64,000 bases of DNA, taken from the NCBI GenBank assembly GCA_903839675.1, contig CAIMDB010000007.1, positions 175,112 to 239,111 on the forward strand, given 5' to 3'. Source of the stretch: an uncultured Sphingomonadales bacterium. GTDB taxonomy: Bacteria; Pseudomonadota; Alphaproteobacteria; Sphingomonadales; Sphingomonadaceae. The notes below the pieces were generated by a model. That model saw only the letters and a program-made list of their open reading frames with translations, was not told where the DNA came from and searched no databases. This document shows positions 9,551-18,621 of this stretch, piece by piece. Within the stretch, counting starts at the first letter, position 1. Every line of letters starts with the position of its first letter. The position numbers and the translations under genes are program-made.

Positions 9551-9573
9551 CCCTCTCCCCATCGGGGAGAGGG
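9551..9573. repeat. Perfect 10-bp hairpin, REP-like
   Basis: Arms 9551-9560 (CCCTCTCCCC) and 9564-9573 are exact reverse complements around a 3-nt loop. The hairpin lies in the 48-nt gap between the moxR stop and the DUF4268 start. There is no T-run on either strand. Short C/G-rich palindromes of this look are widespread dispersed elements in proteobacteria, so it may be a REP unit, an mRNA-stabilising hairpin for moxR, or a junction scar of the insertion. Confidence 0.6.
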
Positions 9574-9581
9574 GATAAAGA

Positions 9582-10424
9582 CTAACCCTGACGCCGAGAC
9601 ATGAATGCCAGACGTTCGAACAACATGACATCCTGCTCATTCTTGAGCAATGCGCCGTGGAGCGGCGGGATGGCCTTGGATGAGTCCTTGTTCTGCAGCA
9701 CGTCGAGCGGCATGTCTTCGGCGAGCAGCAACTTCAACCAGTCGAGCAGTTCCGAGGTGGATGGCTTCTTCTTAAGGCCAGGGACTTCGCGGACTTCGTA
9801 GAAGATATCCATTGCCTTGCCGACGAGGATCTTCTGGATGCCTGGGAAGTGAACGTCCACGATGGCCTGCATCGTGTCGCGGTCCGGGAACTTGATGTAG
9901 TGGAAGAAGCAACGGCGCAGGAACGCGTCAGGCAGTTCCTTTTCATTGTTCGACGTGATGATGATGATCGGGCGTTCTTTGGCCGAAATCGTCTCATGCG
10001 TTTCGTAAACGTCGAAGCTCATCCGGTCGAGCTCCTGAAGAAGATCGTTGGGGAATTCGATGTCGGCCTTGTCGATTTCGTCGATCAGCAGAACGGGCAA
10101 AACGGGGCTTTCAAAAGCCTCCCAAAGCTTACCCTTCTTGATGTAGTTTTTGATGTCGTGAACGCGTTCATCGCCCAACTGGCCATCGCGCAGACGGGCA
10201 ACAGCATCATATTCATAAAGGCCCTGATGCGCCTTGGTCGTCGATTTGATGTTCCAGGTGATGAGCGGGGCGCCCAAGGCCTTGGCAACTTCTTCGGCCA
10301 GCACGGTTTTCCCGGTGCCGGGTTCACCCTTCACGAGCAGCGGGCGGCGGAGGAGGGCGGCAGCATTGACGGCGACCTTCAGGTCGTCGGTGGCAACATA
10401 AGACTTTGTGCCTTCAAAGCGCAT
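9582..10424 (-). CDS. MoxR family AAA+ ATPase
   Basis: A 280-residue AAA+ ATPase. Walker A GEPGTGKT is near residues 36-43, Walker B VLLIDEIDKAD follows, and the sensor region is IIITSNNEKELPDAFLRRC, all diagnostic of MoxR proteins. These act with vWA partners as chaperone-like machines for complex assembly. I chose the ATG at 10424 because AAGGA lies 7 nt upstream. The ATG at 10430 is too close to the same sequence. Its usual vWA partner is at 7329-8507, separated by the DUF4268 gene. Confidence 0.93.
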   Translation of the reverse strand: MRFEGTKSYVATDDLKVAVNAAALLRRPLLVKGEPGTGKTVLAEEVAKALGAPLITWNIKSTTKAHQGLYEYDAVARLRDGQLGDERVHDIKNYIKKGKLWEAFESPVLPVLLIDEIDKADIEFPNDLLQELDRMSFDVYETHETISAKERPIIIITSNNEKELPDAFLRRCFFHYIKFPDRDTMQAIVDVHFPGIQKILVGKAMDIFYEVREVPGLKKKPSTSELLDWLKLLLAEDMPLDVLQNKDSSKAIPPLHGALLKNEQDVMLFERLAFMSRRQG

Positions 10425-10523
10425 GGACATTTCCTTTGACGTAAACGGCAATCTGTCAAAGGCGATAAGCAGGGCGCGCGGCTCGTGCAAGCCGGTAAAT
10501 CTTAGATCACCCTGTTAGATGTC

Positions 10524-11195
10524 TCAGTATTCGCCGCGCGCGACCTGTCGCGATTCGAGTAGATCCCAAAGGCCGCGATGTTGGGCGAGCAATTGCTGCG
10601 CGCCGAAGCTCAGGGCCCGTTCTGCCGCCGGTGCTGCGGCAATTGCGCGGATTGCAGCGGCTGTTTCGTCCCGTTCGGGGAGCGTGCAGCGCGGCGGGAT
10701 GAGGCCAAATCGTTCAGCCGCGCGATCCATAACCACGCGAATCGCTGTCCAATCGAGAATGAGGGCGGCTGCCGCTCCAAAGGCGCAGCCAAGCCGATCG
10801 GAATGCGAGAGCATTTCCATGGCGTGGTGTTGGCCTGTCAGGGCCGATTCACATTCAGCCTGTCCTGGCGTGCTGGGCGTTGGCCCGACCGCTACGACGA
10901 GCTTTGTGAGATAGGAGCGCTCCTGATCAAAGCCGTCAACTGCGGCTTCAAACCAGTCTTTTGTTTCGCTATTTGGTGTCTTCAAAAGAGCTGAGGCAAC
11001 GATGCCGGGGTGCCGACCATGGAGATAGCCGAAGTGGTGGATGACGTCGGCGAGATTGCGTGTCGTATGGCGACTCCGCAAAAGTTCCCCACCGCCCGCA
11101 TAGCCATGCGAAGCAGATCCGTCCTGTGCGGCAAGCGCGATGATGACTGCGGGCAGCCCTCTCGTCGCTTTAACTTCCATCGCTCTGGATGCCAT
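10524..11195 (-). CDS. Conserved hypothetical protein, function unknown
   Basis: A 223-residue protein I cannot assign. It is mostly helical and alanine-rich, with no signal peptide or membrane segment. It holds histidines in HHFGYLHGRHPG and GQHHAMEMLSHSD, and acidic residues in DWTAIRVVMDRAAERFG. A histidine-rich helical bundle could bind metal or haem, but no known motif is complete. The ATG at 11195 has AGAGG 5 nt upstream, which supports translation. It is transcribed alone, 99 nt upstream of moxR. The overall look is of a lineage-restricted Sphingomonadales protein. Confidence 0.6.
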   Translation of the reverse strand: MASRAMEVKATRGLPAVIIALAAQDGSASHGYAGGGELLRSRHTTRNLADVIHHFGYLHGRHPGIVASALLKTPNSETKDWFEAAVDGFDQERSYLTKLVVAVGPTPSTPGQAECESALTGQHHAMEMLSHSDRLGCAFGAAAALILDWTAIRVVMDRAAERFGLIPPRCTLPERDETAAAIRAIAAAPAAERALSFGAQQLLAQHRGLWDLLESRQVARGEY

Positions 11196-11640
11196 GTTGA
11201 CCTCTCACCGTTCCCGACACGACCTGTCGAAAACCCCTGTGGATCGAGGTCTCTATACGAACGGCGTAAAGGTATCGTTTATGCGCAGCCATTTTTTAAG
11301 AACGCTGCGCGAGGGCTTTGGTTGCATGGTTATTGCAAATGGCATTGCCCCAAATGCGTTGCGCCCGGGCCGTTTCCGGTCCGGGCGCATTGCGTGACGA
11401 ATAGAAACTCGCCCGCCCCCATTTTTTGTCGTCTCTGTCGGTCAGCTTTTTGCCGTCCTTACAGAGTCTCCCCGAACCATTGACCACAGCCATGTTCAGT
11501 GAGGGTGGGCTATCGGATCAGCGTGCTGTTGTCATTGCATTGATGTGCCACTGAAACCGATTTGAAGCATCCTGTGTTGAATCCGCAACAGGTGTCCAGA
11601 CCATTGCCAGCGCTGCCTGCGAACTCTAGACCGCGTAACG
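11196..11640. other. Intergenic region of 445 nt with hairpin and direct repeats
   Basis: No convincing protein gene lies here, between a divergent unknown gene and lolC. It contains a 9-bp perfect inverted repeat (arms 11360-11368 and 11381-11389) with a smaller inner hairpin. Just upstream are two imperfect copies of a CAAATG-N-TTGC-CCC unit near 11337-11367. A T-run lies about 35 nt beyond the hairpin. It probably carries two divergent promoters. A small structured RNA or 5' leader is possible but unproven. Confidence 0.45.
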
Positions 11641-12891
11641 ATGCTTCTGACCCGCTATGAGCGCTTCATCGCCAAACGTTATCTGCTGCCCGGCAAGGGA
11701 GATGGGTTTATCTTTCTGGTGGCCTCGATCAGCCTTGTCGCGGTCATGCTGGGCGTTGCCGCGCTTATCATTGTCATGAGCGTCATGAACGGCTTTCGGG
11801 CAGAGCTGTTTGACAAGATCGTGGGCCTGAACGGTCACGCTGTCGTCCAAGGCTATGATGGAAAGCTCAAGGGCTGGCAGGACATTGTCGAACAGGCGCG
11901 GGTGACGCCCGGCGTCAAATCCGCAACGCCCTTGATCGAGCAGCCTTTGATGACGAGCTTTAATGGCCGCGTTCAGGGCATCCTTTTGCGCGGAATGCGG
12001 GTGTCGGATATCCGGTCCAACCAGTTGCTCAAGACAAATGTGCTGGCAGGTTCAATTGATGAACTTTCCCCCGGCAGTGGCAACGTGGCTATCGGCGCAC
12101 GTTTGGCAGAGGCACTTGGCGCTCAGGTCGGGAGCACGATCAGCCTTGTATCTCCTGATGGCCAGTCGACCCCATTTGGGTCCGTGCCGCGCATTGTCGC
12201 CTATCGGGTGTCCGCCATTTTTGAGGTTGGCATTTATGATTACGACAAGGCCTTCGTGGTCATGCCCATTGAAGATGCTCAATCCTTCCTTTTGCTGGGG
12301 GATGCCGTGGTCATGGTGGAAATAGACACCGTCGATGCGGACCGCGTGGGGGAAATTCTCGTTCCCCTTATCCCCAAAGTGCGCGACCGCGGGGTCATCA
12401 ATGACTGGCGCGGCATGAACGCTTCCTTGTTTGAGGCGCTAGCCGTCGACCGTGTGGTGTCGTTCGTGGTCCTGTCGATCATCATTCTGGTTGCTTCATT
12501 CAACATCCTATCGTCGCTGATCATGCTCGTTCGGGCCAAGACCCGAGACATTGCGATCCTGCGGACGATGGGCGCCTCACGCAGCGGAATATTGCGGATC
12601 TTCATGACAGTCGGGACGACCATCGGCGCGCTGGGCACAGTGGCGGGGGTCATTCTCGGCTTTATTTTTCTTCTGTTCCGTCAAAGCGTGGTCAACGGCA
12701 TCCAGTTTCTAACCGGTCAGAATTTGTGGGACCCGCAGATCCGCTATCTGACGGAGCTGCCCTCAAAGGTTGATCCGCTCGAGATCCTGGGCATCACCAT
12801 CATGGCCTTTATCTTCAGCTTTCTGGCCACGCTTTATCCGGCCTTCAAAGCGGCGAGTACCGATCCTGTGCAGGTGCTGCGCTATGAATAG
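11641..12891 (+). CDS. lolC: Lipoprotein-releasing ABC transporter permease LolC/LolE
   Basis: A 416-residue inner-membrane permease with the FtsX/MacB fold: one N-terminal membrane helix ([25 protein letters not shown]), a large periplasmic domain, then three C-terminal helices. MNGFRAEL after helix 1 is the typical LolC/E signature. With LolD it extracts outer-membrane lipoproteins from the inner membrane and hands them to LolA. Many alphaproteobacteria have a single permease that forms a homodimer, and only one is visible here. The start ATG has no strong Shine-Dalgarno. The end overlaps lolD. Confidence 0.95.
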   Translation: MLLTRYERFIAKRYLLPGKGDGFIFLVASISLVAVMLGVAALIIVMSVMNGFRAELFDKIVGLNGHAVVQGYDGKLKGWQDIVEQARVTPGVKSATPLIEQPLMTSFNGRVQGILLRGMRVSDIRSNQLLKTNVLAGSIDELSPGSGNVAIGARLAEALGAQVGSTISLVSPDGQSTPFGSVPRIVAYRVSAIFEVGIYDYDKAFVVMPIEDAQSFLLLGDAVVMVEIDTVDADRVGEILVPLIPKVRDRGVINDWRGMNASLFEALAVDRVVSFVVLSIIILVASFNILSSLIMLVRAKTRDIAILRTMGASRSGILRIFMTVGTTIGALGTVAGVILGFIFLLFRQSVVNGIQFLTGQNLWDPQIRYLTELPSKVDPLEILGITIMAFIFSFLATLYPAFKAASTDPVQVLRYE

Positions 12892-13558
12892 CATGGTTGA
12901 CGTCTCCGGACTGAAGCGCACTTTTGTGCAAGGGAGTGCCAGCATTGATGTGCTGCGTGGGGTCGATCTGACTATCGCAGAAGGAGAGATTGTGGCGCTC
13001 CTGGGCCCATCAGGTTCTGGAAAATCCACGATGCTGCAGGCGATAGGTCTTCTTGAAGGCGGCTTTGAAGGCTCGATCCGCATCGCGGGAGAAGAGGTGG
13101 CGTCGCTCGACAATGACGGTCGCACTCGTGTCCGTCGCGATATGCTGGGCTTTGTATACCAGTTCCACCATTTGCTGCCGGATTTCTCGGCGGTCGAAAA
13201 TGTTATGCTCCCGCAGCTCGTCCGGGATTCGGAAATGGCCTCCGCGCGGGGCCGTGCAGAGAAGTTGCTTTCCGCGTTAGGCCTTGGTCACCGGCTGACA
13301 CATCGGCCCAGCCAATTGTCAGGTGGGGAACAGCAGCGCGTTGCCGTCGCAAGGGCCTTGGCGAATCGACCCAAGCTTGTTTTGGCGGATGAGCCGACCG
13401 GGAATCTCGACGAAAGCACGGCCGATATCGTTCTTTCTGAGTTCCTCAATCTGGTGCGTGGGGAGGGGGCTTCTGCCCTCGTTGCAACCCATAATGAGCG
13501 ACTTGCAGGCAAAATGGATCGAGTTGTCCGCCTTCATGATGGTCTCCTCATCGCTTAA
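12884..13558 (+). CDS. lolD: Lipoprotein-releasing ABC transporter ATPase LolD
   Basis: A 224-residue ABC ATPase. Walker [10 protein letters not shown], the LolD-type Q-loop ([15 protein letters not shown]), the signature [15 protein letters not shown] and Walker [14 protein letters not shown] are all intact. It powers lipoprotein release together with the permease encoded upstream. ATG 12884 overlaps the lolC stop by 8 nt; an alternative ATG at 12893 would also fit. Both are consistent with translational coupling. Confidence 0.96.
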   Translation: MNSMVDVSGLKRTFVQGSASIDVLRGVDLTIAEGEIVALLGPSGSGKSTMLQAIGLLEGGFEGSIRIAGEEVASLDNDGRTRVRRDMLGFVYQFHHLLPDFSAVENVMLPQLVRDSEMASARGRAEKLLSALGLGHRLTHRPSQLSGGEQQRVAVARALANRPKLVLADEPTGNLDESTADIVLSEFLNLVRGEGASALVATHNERLAGKMDRVVRLHDGLLIA

Positions 13559-13629
13559 GCATTGATTAGCGCGGGGCGGAAACCCATATTTCGAATAACG
13601 GGTTGCCTGATGCGCCCGACGGAGTTCGA

Positions 13630-16029
13630 ATGACTATCAATCTTCCCCTTCTGCCCCTTCGTGACATTGTGGTTTTCCCGCACATGATCGTGCCTTTGTT
13701 TGTCGGTCGCGACAAATCTGTGGCGGCGCTTGAACATGCCATGTCGGGTGAGAAGGAAATCTTCCTCGTGGCGCAGTTGGACCCGGGTCAAGATGATCCG
13801 GGACGCGATGACCTCTATGACATTGGCGTGACGGCGACAGTCCTCCAGTTGCTGAAGCTGCCCGATGGCACTGTCCGCGTCCTTGTAGAAGGCAAGCAGC
13901 GGGCGAAGCTGACGAACATCGAATCGTCAGGTCCTCTGGCGATGGCTGAAGTTGAAGCGCTGGAACCCGCGGTCGACAGCGAGAATGACGAAGTCGAAGC
14001 GTTGATGCGCTCCGTGATCGATCGGTTCGAAAATTATTCGAAGCTCAACAAGAAGCTGCCGGCAGAGACCGCTGTTCAGTTGAGCGAAATTGAAGATGCT
14101 GATCGGTTGGCCGACTCTGTCGCGGCGAACCTCGCCCTCAAGGTGGCGGACAAGCAGACATTGCTCGTTGAAATGGACACCGGCAAGCGTTTGGAAATGG
14201 CGCTGGCCTTCATGGAAGGTGAGCTCAGCGTCCTTCAGGTGGAAAAGAAAATCCGCAGCCGCGTGAAGCGGCAGATGGAGAAGACGCAGCGCGAATATTA
14301 TCTGAATGAACAGCTAAAGGCCATTCAACGCGAACTCGGCAACGAGGGCGAAGAGGGCGATGTCAACGAGATTCAGGAGCTTCAGAACAAGATCGACAGC
14401 ATGAAGCTGTCCAAGGACGCGCGCACCAAGGCGACGGCGGAGATCAAGAAGCTGAAGACGATGGCACCGATGTCGGCCGAAGCGACCGTCGTGCGCAACT
14501 ATCTGGATGTTCTCCTCGGCCTGCCCTGGGGCAAGAAGTCCAAGCTGAAGAAGGATATCGCGGCGGCGCAGGCCGTCCTCGATGCGGACCATTATGCTCT
14601 TGAGAAGGTCAAGGACCGGATCGTCGAATATCTCGCCGTTCAAGCGCGCACTAATAAGCTGAAGGGCCCGATCCTGTGCCTCGTCGGCCCGCCGGGTGTT
14701 GGTAAGACGTCGCTTGGTCGTTCGATTGCGAAAGCCACGGGGCGTGAGTTCATCCGCCAGTCGTTGGGCGGTGTGCGCGACGAAGCTGAAATCCGCGGGC
14801 ATCGCCGCACTTATATCGGCTCGCTGCCGGGCAAGATCGTCACCAATTTGAAGAAGGCCGGGTCTATGAACCCGCTCTTCCTGCTCGATGAAATCGACAA
14901 GCTTGGGCAGGATTTCCGGGGCGATCCAGCCTCGGCTTTGCTCGAAGTGCTTGATCCGGAACAGAACAGCAAGTTCCAGGACCATTATCTGGAAATGGAC
15001 ATCGATCTGTCCGATGTGATGTTCGTGACGACGGCGAACTCGCTGAACCTGCCGCAGGCGTTGCTCGACCGCATGGAGATCATCCGGCTCGAGGGGTATA
15101 CTGAGGACGAAAAGGTTGAAATCGCCCAGCGGCACCTGATCGCCAAGCAGATTGACGCCCATGGCCTGAAGCCCGGTGAATTCGTGTTGACCGAAGAAGG
15201 TCTGCGCGTCCTCATCCGCCATTACACGCGGGAAGCGGGTGTCCGTACGCTTGAGCGCGAAATTGCCAAGCTGGCGCGCAAGTCGCTCCGCCGTATCCTT
15301 GAAGGCAAGGCGAAGTCGGTCGAGATCACGGCGGAAAACATCTCCGAATTTGCCGGTGTCCTGAAATATCGTCACGGCATTGGCGAAGAGGAAAACCAGA
15401 TTGGGGCTGTGACTGGCCTTGCCTGGACCGAAGTCGGCGGCGAGCTTCTCACCATTGAAGCGGTGACGGTGCCCGGTAAGGGCGGCGTGCGCACCACTGG
15501 TAAGCTCGGTGATGTAATGACCGAGTCCATTCAGGCCGCAATGAGCTTCGTGAAGGCACGTGCGCCATCTTACGGCATCAAGCCAAGCCTCTTCCAACGC
15601 AAGGATATCCACATCCATCTGCCGGAAGGTGCTGTGCCCAAGGACGGCCCCTCGGCCGGTATTGGCATGGTGACGGCGATGGTTTCGACGCTGACCGGCA
15701 ACGCCGTGCGGCGTGACGTGGCGATGACAGGTGAGGTCACGCTGCGTGGCCGTGTCTTGCCGATCGGCGGACTTAAGGAAAAGCTGCTCGCGGCACTTCG
15801 CGGTGGGATCACCACGGTTCTCATTCCAGACGAGAACGAGAAGGATCTCGCAGAGATTCCTGAGAATGTGAAGCTTGGCCTGAAGATCATTCCGGTGAAG
15901 CATGTCGACGAGGTGCTGGAAATCGCGCTGGTTGATCGGTTGGAACCCATCGAGTGGACGGAGGCGGATGAATTGGCCGCCCAGCGCCCGCCACTGGCAG
16001 GTGGCGCCGAGGATGTCGTCCGCCATTGA
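13630..16029 (+). CDS. lon: ATP-dependent protease La (Lon)
   Basis: A 799-residue LonA protease. The N-terminal substrate-binding domain begins LPLLPLRDIVVFP. The AAA+ module has Walker A GPPGVGKT at 353-360 and Walker B LLDEIDK. The C-terminal protease has catalytic Ser675 (KDGPSAG) and Lys718 (GGLKEK), close to E. coli numbering. It degrades damaged and regulatory proteins in the cytoplasm. ATG 13630 is preceded by GGAG at good spacing; an upstream TTG at 13603 is less likely. The hupB gene follows, the same neighbour order as in E. coli. Confidence 0.98.
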   Translation: MTINLPLLPLRDIVVFPHMIVPLFVGRDKSVAALEHAMSGEKEIFLVAQLDPGQDDPGRDDLYDIGVTATVLQLLKLPDGTVRVLVEGKQRAKLTNIESSGPLAMAEVEALEPAVDSENDEVEALMRSVIDRFENYSKLNKKLPAETAVQLSEIEDADRLADSVAANLALKVADKQTLLVEMDTGKRLEMALAFMEGELSVLQVEKKIRSRVKRQMEKTQREYYLNEQLKAIQRELGNEGEEGDVNEIQELQNKIDSMKLSKDARTKATAEIKKLKTMAPMSAEATVVRNYLDVLLGLPWGKKSKLKKDIAAAQAVLDADHYALEKVKDRIVEYLAVQARTNKLKGPILCLVGPPGVGKTSLGRSIAKATGREFIRQSLGGVRDEAEIRGHRRTYIGSLPGKIVTNLKKAGSMNPLFLLDEIDKLGQDFRGDPASALLEVLDPEQNSKFQDHYLEMDIDLSDVMFVTTANSLNLPQALLDRMEIIRLEGYTEDEKVEIAQRHLIAKQIDAHGLKPGEFVLTEEGLRVLIRHYTREAGVRTLEREIAKLARKSLRRILEGKAKSVEITAENISEFAGVLKYRHGIGEEENQIGAVTGLAWTEVGGELLTIEAVTVPGKGGVRTTGKLGDVMTESIQAAMSFVKARAPSYGIKPSLFQRKDIHIHLPEGAVPKDGPSAGIGMVTAMVSTLTGNAVRRDVAMTGEVTLRGRVLPIGGLKEKLLAALRGGITTVLIPDENEKDLAEIPENVKLGLKIIPVKHVDEVLEIALVDRLEPIEWTEADELAAQRPPLAGGAEDVVRH

Positions 16030-16077
16030 TGGGCTGCGACTCGCAAGAAGAATAAGTCGAAATGATGACGTGATTGT

Positions 16078-16111
16078 CTCCGGAGTGCGCCGATATGGCT
16101 TCACTCCGGAG
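16078..16111. repeat. Perfect 10-bp inverted repeat downstream of lon
   Basis: Arms 16078-16087 (CTCCGGAGTG) and 16102-16111 are exact reverse complements with a 14-nt loop, 49 nt after the lon stop. No T-run follows, so it is not a standard intrinsic terminator. It may protect the lon 3' end, act as a Rho-linked stop, or be a regulator site ahead of hupB. Confidence 0.6.
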
Positions 16112-16182
16112 CGTTACAGCCAGTTTGGTCGCGAAAAACACGTCTTAGGGCTCGTTTTCGGGCGTTTTTCGGCGCTTTTGCT

Positions 16183-16211
16183 TTGACAGCGCTGCTAGAG
16201 GTGGCATTACA
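16183..16211 (+). promoter_or_regulatory. Probable sigma-70-type promoter for hupB
   Basis: A perfect -35 hexamer TTGACA at 16183-16188 is followed after 17 nt by ATTACA at 16206-16211, leaving a leader of about 60 nt before the hupB ATG. Strong housekeeping promoters with a good -35 and weaker -10 are usual in alphaproteobacteria, and HU is highly expressed. This is a sequence match only. Confidence 0.6.
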
Positions 16212-16275
16212 CGGTCCACGGCTTTCCGCCGAAAATACAAAGTAATCCACACACTCGACGAGGGGGTTCCTAATT

Positions 16276-16548
16276 ATGAACAAGCAAGATTTGATCGCTG
16301 CCGTTGCAGACGCTTCTGGCCTCACCAAGGCTGACGCAAGCAAGGCTGTTGAAGGCGTTTTTGACGCGATCACCGGCGCTCTGAAGAAGGGCGACGAAGT
16401 TCGCCTCGTCGGCTTCGGCACATTTGCCGTTTCGAAGCGTAAGGCATCCACCGGCCGCAACCCACGCACGGGTGCTCCGATGGAAATCAAGGCTTCGTCG
16501 CAGCCGAAGTTCAAGGCCGGCAAGGGCCTGAAGGACGCCGTCAACTAA
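16276..16548 (+). CDS. hupB: DNA-binding protein HU
   Basis: A 90-residue HU/IHF family protein starting MNKQDLIAAVADASGLTKAD. The beta-arm signature GRNPRTGAPMEI inserts into the minor groove. It bends and compacts DNA as a homodimer in the nucleoid. Single-gene transcription is suggested by a strong promoter upstream and an intrinsic terminator downstream. It follows lon, as in many proteobacteria. Confidence 0.97.
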   Translation: MNKQDLIAAVADASGLTKADASKAVEGVFDAITGALKKGDEVRLVGFGTFAVSKRKASTGRNPRTGAPMEIKASSQPKFKAGKGLKDAVN

Positions 16549-16579
16549 GACGCGCTGTTCCCTTCGGAACAAATATATT

Positions 16580-16619
16580 GACGGGCGGCCCATGAAAATG
16601 GTGCCGCCCGTCTTGTTTT
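16580..16619 (+). terminator. Intrinsic terminator after hupB
   Basis: A 10-bp stem (16580-16589 GACGGGCGGC paired with 16603-16612) with a 13-nt loop is followed by TTGTTTT. It lies 31 nt after the hupB stop and separates it from the tRNA-Val gene. Confidence 0.85.
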
Positions 16620-16658
16620 GGGCAGAACCCTCGGTTAGGGGCATCGCCTTCATGGCGT

Positions 16659-16733
16659 GGGCGCGTAGCTCAGCGGTAGAGCACACCCTTCACACGGGTG
16701 GGGTCACAGGTTCAATCCCTGCCGCGCCCACCA
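16659..16733 (+). tRNA. tRNA-Val (anticodon CAC)
   Basis: A 75-nt cloverleaf with CCA encoded at 16731-16733. The acceptor stem is GGGCGCG with CGCGCCC. The anticodon stem CACCC/GGGTG encloses the loop TTCACAC, giving anticodon CAC, which reads GUG valine. The T-loop is TTCAATC. It lies between hupB and the convergent antiporter gene, only 8 nt from the latter's stop. Confidence 0.95.
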
Positions 16734-16741
16734 CGCCTTTC

Positions 16742-18508
16742 TCACAGTCGCTTTGATGATTCCAATTTCGGGGCCTTTTCCAGGTCCGCACGATGCTTGA
16801 TCGCGGCACGCAACTCGTCCCGCTTTTCGTGGATAGAAGCAATCACAGGCCCCATCGGGACTCCTAGATCCACCAGAACCGCTTCGGACAGCTGCAGGGA
16901 GCTCTCCAGCGTCTCTGGCACAGCATCTGAGGCCCCGGCGCGGTACAGCTCTGCTGCATGGTCAGGGTCGCGGGCACGGGCCACAATGGTAATCTCTGGA
17001 TAACGCTCCCGAATGCGGCGCGTCAGCCGGGCGGCCTGCACATGATCGTCCATTGTCAGCACCAGAGCGGCGCAGTGCGACACACCAAGGGCCTCCAGCG
17101 TCTCGATCCGTGTCGCATCTCCATAGCGGACGGGGAGGGACTCCCGACGGGCGCGGTTCACGGTGTCGACATTGTCTTCCAGCGCGATCCACTTCTTGCT
17201 GTGGCTTTGCAGCATGTCCGCCACCATGCGCCCGACGCGACCATAACCGACGATAATCGTCCGTGGCTCAGTTGTTTCTTCTTCGTCGCCATTGTCTTGC
17301 CCCGCGCCGTGGCGGGTCTCAACCCAGGCGGCCGCGACATGGCCCAGCCTTGCGAGCAGCGGCGTTATGGTGAGGCCAAGTGCGGTCACCACCTGCCAGA
17401 AGCCCGCAACATCGGCTGATATCAGACCTGCCTGCAAGGCGGCTGCCAAAACAATCAACGTCGTTTCAGAAGGGCTGGACATGAGCACGCCCACTTCGGC
17501 CGCCACCCCTTTGCGGACCCCATTCAGGCGCAGAAGGCCGCTTGTGACGGCCATCTTGATCGCGAGCACGCCAATTAGGGCTACGGTGATTTCAGCCCAT
17601 TGGTCCACCATCCGGTCAAGGTCGAGCTGCATGCCCACAGTGATGAGGAAAATGCCGAGCGCCAGCCCCTTAAAGGGCAGGACGACGGCTTCCACCTCGC
17701 TGCGATAGGCCGTTTCGGCAATCAGGAGCCCCGCCACCAGCGCCCCCAGGATGGGGGAGAGCCCCACACTGACCGTAAGCATGCTGGACGTGATGACCAC
17801 GAGCAGACTGGCAGACAGAAAAAGCTCCGGGCTCTTGGTGCGTGCCGCTTGGGCAAAAAGCGGTGGCAGTAGGAACCGACCAAGGACAAACATGGAAAGA
17901 AGCGTGAGCACACCTGTGCCGATCAATCCCGCCATGCCTGCAATGTCGGCCAGCGCCGCGCCGCCCAGGGAGCCGAGTAGAAACACGATGGGGACAAGGG
18001 CAAGATCTTCGAACAGCAACATGCCAAAGGCATTCTTGCCCACGGCGCCTGTCGTGCCTGAAATGGGTAAGACGAGCGCTGTCGACGAAAGCGCAAGGGC
18101 AATGCCGAGGCCAATGGACGGCTGTAATCCGCCGCCAAAGGTCCATAAGGCCACACCGATCAGCAGGCCGGACGCGAAGAGCTGTGCCGCACCTAGGCCG
18201 AATACCAGCCGGCGCATTGCCCTCAATCGCGCAAAGGAGAGCTCCAGCCCGATCGTGAAGAGCAGCAAGACGATACCAAGTTCAGCAAATGGCTCGATGG
18301 AGTCTCTGTCGGAAATGGAAAATGTCTGGAGCCAGGGCAAATGGTCCGCAAATCGGGCGAGGCCATAAGGGCCGGTCAATATGCCAATGACGATAAAACC
18401 GATGACAGGCGTGATCCGCACCCGGGCGAAGGCTGGTATGACCACCCCGGCAGCGCCGAGGATCAGCAGGGCATCATGGAGGGCAGTCGCACTGTCGTTG
18501 CTCGTCAT
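16742..18508 (-). CDS. CPA2 family cation:proton antiporter (KefB/YbaL-like)
   Basis: A 588-residue membrane protein. The first 380 residues or so form about 12 hydrophobic helices of the Na+/H+ exchanger fold. A cytoplasmic TrkA-N (RCK) domain follows with the nucleotide-binding motif IIVGYGRVGRMVA and a downstream acidic residue. This architecture is shared with KefB/KefC and YbaL, monovalent cation/proton antiporters or glutathione-gated K+ efflux systems. Which ion it moves cannot be read from the sequence. It is monocistronic, convergent with tRNA-Val. Confidence 0.88.
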   Translation of the reverse strand: MTSNDSATALHDALLILGAAGVVIPAFARVRITPVIGFIVIGILTGPYGLARFADHLPWLQTFSISDRDSIEPFAELGIVLLLFTIGLELSFARLRAMRRLVFGLGAAQLFASGLLIGVALWTFGGGLQPSIGLGIALALSSTALVLPISGTTGAVGKNAFGMLLFEDLALVPIVFLLGSLGGAALADIAGMAGLIGTGVLTLLSMFVLGRFLLPPLFAQAARTKSPELFLSASLLVVITSSMLTVSVGLSPILGALVAGLLIAETAYRSEVEAVVLPFKGLALGIFLITVGMQLDLDRMVDQWAEITVALIGVLAIKMAVTSGLLRLNGVRKGVAAEVGVLMSSPSETTLIVLAAALQAGLISADVAGFWQVVTALGLTITPLLARLGHVAAAWVETRHGAGQDNGDEEETTEPRTIIVGYGRVGRMVADMLQSHSKKWIALEDNVDTVNRARRESLPVRYGDATRIETLEALGVSHCAALVLTMDDHVQAARLTRRIRERYPEITIVARARDPDHAAELYRAGASDAVPETLESSLQLSEAVLVDLGVPMGPVIASIHEKRDELRAAIKHRADLEKAPKLESSKRL

Positions 18509-18562
18509 GGGGCCAACCTAAACCCATTTTGACGGCATTGTCAGGCGCAATGGCGTGACGGC

Positions 18563-18599
18563 AAAAAAAGGGGCAGGCAAAGTCTCCTCTGCCTGCCCC
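18563..18599 (-). terminator. Intrinsic terminator of icd
   Basis: On the minus strand a 10-bp GC-rich stem (18599-18590 with 18579-18570) closes a 10-nt loop and runs directly into seven T residues (18569-18563). It lies 22 nt beyond the icd stop and is a textbook intrinsic terminator. Confidence 0.95.
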
Positions 18600-18621
18600 G
18601 AAACTTGAGATTTGAAGAGGA

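Noticed and set aside
14314..16104. Long open frame antisense to lon (about 596 codons)
   Set aside because: It mirrors the codon bias of lon on the opposite strand, lacks any recognisable domain, and lon itself is certain.
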